Assembly (NCBI RefSeq): GCF_032854445.1
Contig: NC_088304.1
Coordinates: 25,619,704 to 25,683,703 of the forward strand
Length of the DNA: 64,000 bases
Reading direction: 5' to 3'
Origin: Liolophura sinensis
Lineage: Eukaryota; Mollusca; Polyplacophora; Chitonida; Chitonidae
Shown here: in pieces, positions 58,300 through 64,000 of the stretch
How positions within the stretch are numbered: position 1 is the stretch's first letter
Layout: the number at the start of each line of letters is the position of its first letter
Program-made: the position numbers and the translations under genes
Notes under the pieces: generated by a model
Database searches by the model: none
Told to the model about the DNA's origin: nothing
The model's input: only the letters and a program-made list of their open reading frames with translations

Positions 58300-58990
58300 G
58301 TCACCGATACATTAACCTCAAAGGCAACAAAGCTTTCTTCGTTTCCACTACCTACAAAGGTTACCGTTCATGGGATGTTTCGGTCTTTATCGAGTTCTTG
58401 AATTTTTTATTAATAACATCAACAGTGTATAGGTATTCCGATGGATACAAATTGTGCCTCCCTTTTGGCTGACCTATACCTGTTCTCATATGAACATGAC
58501 TATGTGCAAAAACTGTTAAGGAGTAATCTTCACCATGCCCGATCTGCCAGTTTTAAACAACCCATATATAGCAAAGGCTGTGAAACCTTCGCTGTATATA
58601 AAGGAAACCAAAAAACTCTCCAGATGGTACGCCTTATCTGCCGGCCTATATTTGCATAAGGAGAAAAACGGTTTCCTCTGTCGCAGATTTTGAGGGTTAG
58701 TTTCAATTTTCCATTGTAAATTATCGTTACTTAAACAGCGATATACCTATTGGTCTTGCATATGGCGTCTACATATCTCGCCTTGTAACATTTGTTACAC
58801 CCTTTGCGCTGAGATCTTAATCAATGTGACAAGTTACCACTGCAAAAACTGGGGTGTTAAGGGTATTGCATCAAACGGTTTTACTCCCAGTTTCTTGAGT
58901 ACAACGGGTACAATTATCTTGTAAGTAAATACGGACAGAGAGTACAAAATCTCTGGCGCTCTGCTTCATAATTCTGCTTAACCCTAGGTT
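58300..58990 (+). pseudogene. Reverse transcriptase fragment, second copy
   Basis: Better preserved than the copy at 36145: GHRYINLKGNKAFFVSTTYK, then SWDVSVFIEFLNFL (motif A region), then after a frame change QQCIGIPMDTNCASLLADLY and LFSYEHDYVQKLL. Later pieces include SFNFP, YLNSDIPIGLAYGVYISRLV and KYGQRVQNLW. The conserved box is usually P-M-G-T-N and here reads P-M-D-T-N. The Y-x-D-D block is lost. The element is 5'-truncated. Confidence 0.8.
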
Positions 58991-59290
58991 AAGGGTTGTA
59001 TATTCATAGTGTGGATATTGTAGCATGCTACAGGATTTAAATATCACTTAAATATATTTCACTCAGTTGCCTAGAACATACCTTGCGTCTTTACAACATC
59101 ATTGAAAACTATCGACTTCTTCTCTTTGCGTGATTCCGCCCTATTTTCGTACTTCATACACTTTCTTAGTTCTTTGGTAGTTTGTGTTATGCGTCGTCTT
59201 GGGAATTGGCCTTGCGAGTATTGACCTGGAACGTCCTTATTGGATGACGGCTGGTATACGAATGCCTGTTAAGACGCATAGATCCAGCTG
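58991..59290 (+). mobile_element. 3' tail of the RT element, second copy
   Basis: Directly follows the coding fragment: CACTCAGTTGCCTAGAACAT, ACCTTGCGTCTTTACAACAT, TTCTTAGTTCTTTGGTAGTT and GGGAATTGGCCTTGCGAGTA. It confirms that the tail seen at 36961 belongs to the element. Confidence 0.75.
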
Positions 59291-60227
59291 TGCTTTTCTC
59301 AAAGCTATCAGATTTGTGCCACAAAAAGGGCTTTTTTGAACACAGAGAGAATTAAGGGCTTAACTCCTAGGTCGTGATGTTTGTTTGACTAAGGCCTTAA
59401 AATCTGTTCCACCCCAATAATGGAAAAAATGTGGCAAAAACGGAATATTTCATGCTGCATTTCTCTTTTACTCCCTCCGCAGAGGTCATACATTTTAGAC
59501 CAATCAAAGGCAAGCTTAGGTTATAATCGTCGACCTACATACGTAAGCGGTGTGTATGTATGACATGTCTTATTTTTGTGCGACAAAAATGTAATAGTTT
59601 ACTGTACAAGTAGTATGACGTCATACCACTGAGCTGAGATTGAAACGTATTGAAACAATTGCTTCTTTTTCACTGGAATAGTGTCTGGGCGTAAAATATA
59701 AAAAATGTAAAAACAAACGCGATATCTATCAAATGTGCGAAATAACACTTTTGTCACTGACGGAAATTTTAATAGTCCACCTTTATATAAATCATAAAAG
59801 CCAATCTAACAAGTAAACAAACTCAACTTCTTTTGTTTATAGAAGAAAAAACCCAGCATAAAATGATGTTATTTGGGGAGGTGAATGCACCGGCCGGTGT
59901 GTTGCGTGACACACTCGATATTGTTTGAAAGTTCTCTATTTTAATATGTATGTTTGCAACTGACATGAACGTAAAATACTCTTCTAATACTACCCATGTC
60001 GTTGTAAATAACGAACATGGTAAGGTGATTTACATGTAAGGTGATTCAAAACACCAGAATGAAAAAGAATACAAAATGGGTATTGTAATATAGTATAATG
60101 TAAATAATAGCCTGGAGTATTTCCCAGAGTAAAGATTACTTTTCTTGATCATATTTCTTTTCAGTATCCATTATAGATGTTTCCCGTAGAACAATGTACA
60201 ATTAGCTAATTGTGTGTGTATCCGTAG
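59291..60227. other. No recognised feature
   Basis: AT-rich DNA without recognisable gene or repeat. Confidence 0.5.
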
Positions 60228-60378
60228 CTGTAACCAGAATGATGGGCTTTACAGCACGTATAATGTGTATCCGCACCATGTGGAGTGTCCAAAGATGCTG
60301 CACCGATGTCATGGATATCAAGTAATCACACATGTACAGCAAATCTCACACTGCGGAAATATCTCAGGGTTTAGCTAA
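60228..60378 (+). CDS. Candidate Cys-rich terminal exon
   Basis: After a weak acceptor (GTGTGTATCCGTAG) one frame reads CNQNDGLYSTYNVYPHHVEC, then PKMLHRCHGYQVITH and ISHC before TAA at 60376. The C-x-x-NDG-x-Y and YPHHVEC features faintly recall peritrophin-A type chitin-binding modules, but the gap between the second and third Cys is six rather than five. It would need an upstream exon ending in phase 2, whereas the signal exon at 54335 ends in phase 1. A second frame is also open over the same span. It may be chance. Confidence 0.2.
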
Positions 60379-61534
60379 TTTCTTAGCTGGATCGTTCTGA
60401 AAGGTTACTTTTAGAGGAAACTGCACAAATGTCATCTCAGCAGCAACAGCGGGTAGCCCCACTTGGTGTTAAGTTTGTCCCAGAGAAGAATAAAGGAAGG
60501 AGGCATTTTAGCTTGTCTTTTGCAAGCGAGTAATCATATTAACATGTATAATGTCTAGTAAAGTTCAAAGAACTTTATTTATCAGACCTGTCATAATGCT
60601 AGATCCAAAGACATTCTTATACCCTGGGCGACCCGATTCTTAGTCTCTGTCATTTTTATTGTCAGATAGTGAAGAACAATTCTACACAGTTAGATTCAAA
60701 AGTTCTACATTTCAGCGCATCCATGGGGGGAAACATTTCACCTCTACTATTCACGTGTACATAATGTGACTGACTCTTGCAGCAAACGTGATCAAGTTGG
60801 TAACAAACTTATACAGTTAAAAGGTCTACGCCTACCGCACCAAAAAACCCATTGACAATTTCAAAAGTCTCAATTTCCTTAAAAAGCTAAATTCCATCAC
60901 ATGTAGTGGCTGTACTGGATTACCTATCTTTGTAAACTTAGATCTTTATTTTCTACGGATATCTATGTTTACTAAGATCGTCTCCTTACGAGGCGCCTCT
61001 AAGCCGCCGGTGTTAAAGGCATAAGGGCCAACTGCCTATTTTTCTCCTTTTGCAGAGTCTGCATTAGTAATGGTATAAAATTCAGTTGTTCTGATTTTTC
61101 TGGATTAAGAGAAGAACAAGACCAGAACTCTCCTGGCAGTTGCAGAGTAATGTTTTTTAAAATCTTATTTACAGAGTAAGAAGAAATAGTATAGTTTCGT
61201 ATACGCCCACATGGTTGTGGGCGTAAATCAGTCTCATCAGAGGAATGGTACACATGTCAATATCCCAAACACCAACACGACTGGCAAAAGTATCGAGAGT
61301 GAAAGCAAGTGACTATAAGATATGATCACTCGTTTTGCTATACACGCTCTCTGAAAAACTTAGGTGTACGTACTGACGATGAAAAACATACCTTAAAAAG
61401 AGGCCAAAGAAAAGTCTGTACAGTACTATTTTGAAGAAACCCCTGCAAGCAGATAGATAATCGCCTCACTTCGGAGCAGACGTGATGAGTAATTTTTTTA
61501 TGCAGAACAACAAAGAAAACTTACTTGAATATGA
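60379..61534. other. No gene recognised
   Basis: The minus-strand open frame at 60999-61253 has no recognisable domain. An inverted-repeat-like pair CGCCCACATGG/TTGTGGGCG sits near 61204-61225. Nothing else is recognised. Confidence 0.4.
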
Positions 61535-61748
61535 TTTATTTATTTATTTATTGGTGTTTTACGCCGTACTCAAGAATATTTATTTGAGTAAATATATATT
61601 TGCGGCGGCCAGCACTATGGTGGGAGGAAACTGGGCACAGTCCGGGGGAAACCCACGACCATCCCCAGGTTGCTGACAGACCTTCCCACTTACGGCTGGA
61701 GAGGAAACCAGCATGAGCTGGACTTGAACTCACAGCGACTGCATTGGT
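61535..61748 (-). mobile_element. V-SINE-type SINE, head missing
   Basis: Minus-strand copy from ATTTATTTATTTATTGGTGT through GCGGCGGCCAGCACTATGGT and GCTGACAGACCTTCCCACTT to GGACTTGAACTCACAGCGAC. It ends just after the B-box region, so it is 5'-truncated. A local insertion repeats AATATTTATTTGAGTAAATA near 61574. Confidence 0.85.
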
Positions 61749-62869
61749 ATATTGAATATGAAGACCAACTACTAAAGAATATGTGTGAAAAATTGAAGTG
61801 ATGTGATTTGTGCTTTTTGTGTTGACATAAAACAAATGTAGGGTGAAAGGAATACTTTACTCTGTTAAGGTGTTTTCCTTAACAGAGCATTTCCTTCATA
61901 ATAATACTATGATTACGTGAATCAAGATCACTTCCACAGATCTGGTGTCTAGTTAAGGAATTGTAAGCTGTAGTGAGTAACCGTGTTGGTTGGCGCAATA
62001 ATATTCTTACAATCAAAAAAAAAATAGAATTTCAATGGAAACTCTACATTCACCATAATAATTTATGATTTTCATGCATTGTCCGCATTGGTCCAGTGGC
62101 AATATACAGTGATGTTAAAACCATTGAGTACCATGGTTTCATGAATTCGATTCCTATCATTGCATTTGTTTTAGTGCTTAACAAAGTGAGGGATGAACAA
62201 ATTGGAGCACGCAAGAAATCCATCATTTATATTTCTTTATCGTTTTTCAAAGCTATATACATTTATTAGATAAGTTTAAATATATATCTTACAGAGAAAG
62301 TGTGGGTGGGGAGCACCTCTTTATCAGTTTATATTCACAGTATAATGCGTAAGGCAAAACTTCAAATACCAACATTAGACGAGAAAAGATATTATCCTAT
62401 CCATCTAACGGGATAAAGTAGGAAGATGGTTAGCAACGAATATTTTTTGGATTGGCCTATTTCATGGGTGACACCTGTCAGCCACATTCCTGGAAATTCC
62501 TTACGCCATTTCCCAAAAGATCTGTCACTCAGATTAGGTTGTAATCAGCCTACGCGACACGAATTCCGATTAAGTTGCAAGGTGTCCTTATTTTTTTTTT
62601 ACATTCTTCTCCTTAAGAAATTTTACCAGTGCATGTATTTTAAGATGGGTTATTTTTCAAAAGTTTTTCGCTTGATTTCATACGTTCTGTATCCTATTTT
62701 GCCGCATGAGACTGAGCATGACAAGAATATGTCAGAACAGTGATTAGAAAGTGTTGAAGTGCAGATGTTGCCAATGCGTGAGTTCCGTTCGTTTCGGTAA
62801 TAAATTCTGGAATAAGGTAAAGTCTTTCTTGACTTCGTGACTAAATGTAATGTCAGACTTCACTTACGA
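61749..62869. other. No gene recognised
   Basis: Open frame 62426-62743 contains a hydrophobic patch but no family I recognise. A duplicated TGTTAAGG/CCTTAACA stem lies near 61863-61885. Confidence 0.4.
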
Positions 62870-63260
62870 TCCATGTAAACATGTTATGACTGGTGAGTTT
62901 AATATTGTAAATAATGATGATCTACATAGTCCACTTGTGAGGGGTCCGAAGTATAGAGTCTGTGCGAAACTGGGATACATTTTTTATGATCGACAACTTA
63001 TATTCTAGCATGGTACACGGTTTGAATACTGATTTCACTCAGCCGCCTACAACATACCTTGCGTCTTTCCTACATCAATGAAAAGTTTTGACGGCTTCTC
63101 TCTAATTTTGTACTATACACACTTTCTTAGTTCTTTGTAGTTTGTCATGTTTGTGTTATACGTCAGTGTGGGAATTGGCCATGTGATTATTGACTCGAAA
63201 CCTTCTTAATGGTTGACGGCTGGTATACGAATGTTTCCACGCATAGATTTTGACATTGTA
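62870..63260 (+). mobile_element. RT element remnant: upstream coding scrap plus tail
   Basis: Positions 62870-62962 read DPCKHVMTGEFNIVNNDDLH and then RGPKYR, a piece that I associate with the region N-terminal to the RT of this element type. From about 62970 the usual tail follows (CACTCAGCCGCCTACAACAT, then GTGGGAATTGGCCATGTGAT). The RT domain itself is deleted between them. Confidence 0.5.
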
Positions 63261-63487
63261 ACATGTTGAGGAGAGCACAGGCTAAATAAACGATTTAGTG
63301 TATGAAAGAGTACTAGTACAAGAGCACTTTCACGAAACTTCGTCAGTCATATTTCTTGTAAAAGGCGTTGTCTAGGTTATAGTGTCACATGGCGAAGTCA
63401 TTTACGAAAAAAGTTACGTAAAATTTCATAAGTTTTGTGAAAGAGGGACCAGATCTGTGTTCTGAAAGCTAAGCTGGAAGGAGTGAA

Positions 63488-63648
63488 AAAATTATTTATT
63501 TATTTACTTATTTGATTGGTCTCTTACGCCGTGCTCAAGAATATTTCACTTATACGACGGCGGCCAGCATTATGTTGGATGGAAACCGGGCACAGCCCGG
63601 GGGAAACTCACGACCATCCGCAGGTTGCTGGCAGACCTTCCCACGTAC
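63488..63648 (-). mobile_element. V-SINE-type SINE, 3' half
   Basis: Minus-strand copy: TTATTTATTTACTTATTTGA, ACGACGGCGGCCAGCATTAT, GGTTGCTGGCAGACCTTCCC and then an abrupt end at CACGTACAGG. Head absent. Confidence 0.85.
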
Positions 63649-63719
63649 AGGAATGAAAAATACTTTTCACTGTGTATTCAGCGTGTTGAACTAGACCGAT
63701 GACTCTGGATATATGAACA

Positions 63720-63970
63720 GTTGCAATCAAAACGCAAATGAGGTACATACTCTAGTTATCGATAACTTACAAAGTAGCGGTGGCTTATGATCTGGATGTT
63801 CATTTCATTCGTTCAATTGGAACATTCCCTGCGTCTTTCCAACATCATTACAAACTGTTGACTGTTTCTCTTTGTGTTAATCCGTCTCAATTTAGTAATT
63901 TACAGACTTTTTACCAGGCAATTCCACGTTGATTGACGGGTATGTCTGTTTTGACGTTTAGACAGTGATA
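63720..63970 (+). mobile_element. RT-element 3' tail, plus strand
   Basis: Diverged tail: AACGCAAATGAGGTACATAC, TTGGAACATTCCCTGCGTCT, TTCCAACATCATTACAAACT and GGCAATTCCACGTTGATTGA. No coding part. Confidence 0.55.
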
Positions 63971-64000
63971 TAAACGTTAGTTTTACTAACATGCAGGTGT

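Overview
The window looks like a gene-poor, repeat-dense stretch of a molluscan nuclear genome. It has spliced exons with GT/AG borders and long AT-rich introns. It carries at least 18 pieces of a tRNA-derived SINE whose 3' half has the V-SINE core, resembling RUDI, a family described from molluscs. No bacterial operon, rRNA, functional tRNA or CRISPR array was seen. Species was not determined; bivalve or gastropod is an inference from the SINEs and domain types.

Protein-coding content is small. (1) 16087-17046 (+) is one large last exon encoding S1 to S6 of a Shaw/Kv3-like voltage-gated potassium channel with an intact TTVGYGD filter, two missing outer S4 arginines and an altered S6 gate; its T1 domain was not found in the 16 kb upstream. 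(2) 32713-45549 (+) holds the dispersed exons of a secreted protein: signal peptide, C-type lectin domain split over two exons, a duplicated Thr/Pro linker exon and a PAN/apple-like last exon. All junctions are phase 1, but the lectin exons and one linker copy carry frameshifts and a stop, so the locus looks like a decaying gene or a poorly sequenced one. (3) 54335-54386 (+) is another signal-peptide first exon ending in phase 1, followed by a 3.6 kb minisatellite. (4) 60228-60378 is a weak candidate for a Cys-rich exon.

Retroelements: 48.8-52.0 kb on the minus strand holds two different degenerate Penelope-like elements (reverse transcriptase plus GIY-YIG nuclease). Two plus-strand copies of another reverse-transcriptase element (36.14-36.96 and 58.30-58.99 kb) share a 3' tail of about 300 bp that also occurs alone at eight or more further places. 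tRNA-derived SINEs of three families are scattered throughout, several with perfect target-site duplications and two nested.

Non-coding structure: a foldback (long inverted repeat) family is present as one two-armed copy (26.2-26.9 kb) and many single arms. Its arm end appears to have been amplified into a 52-bp satellite at 24.3-25.4 kb. Large minisatellites occupy 34.54-36.14 kb (41/53-bp units) and 54.44-58.05 kb (56-bp units). Smaller arrays lie at 1.06, 14.1, 22.2, 25.4, 28.2 and 31.8 kb. A 200-N assembly gap is at 47329-47528. Stretches not listed hold no gene or repeat that I recognise.
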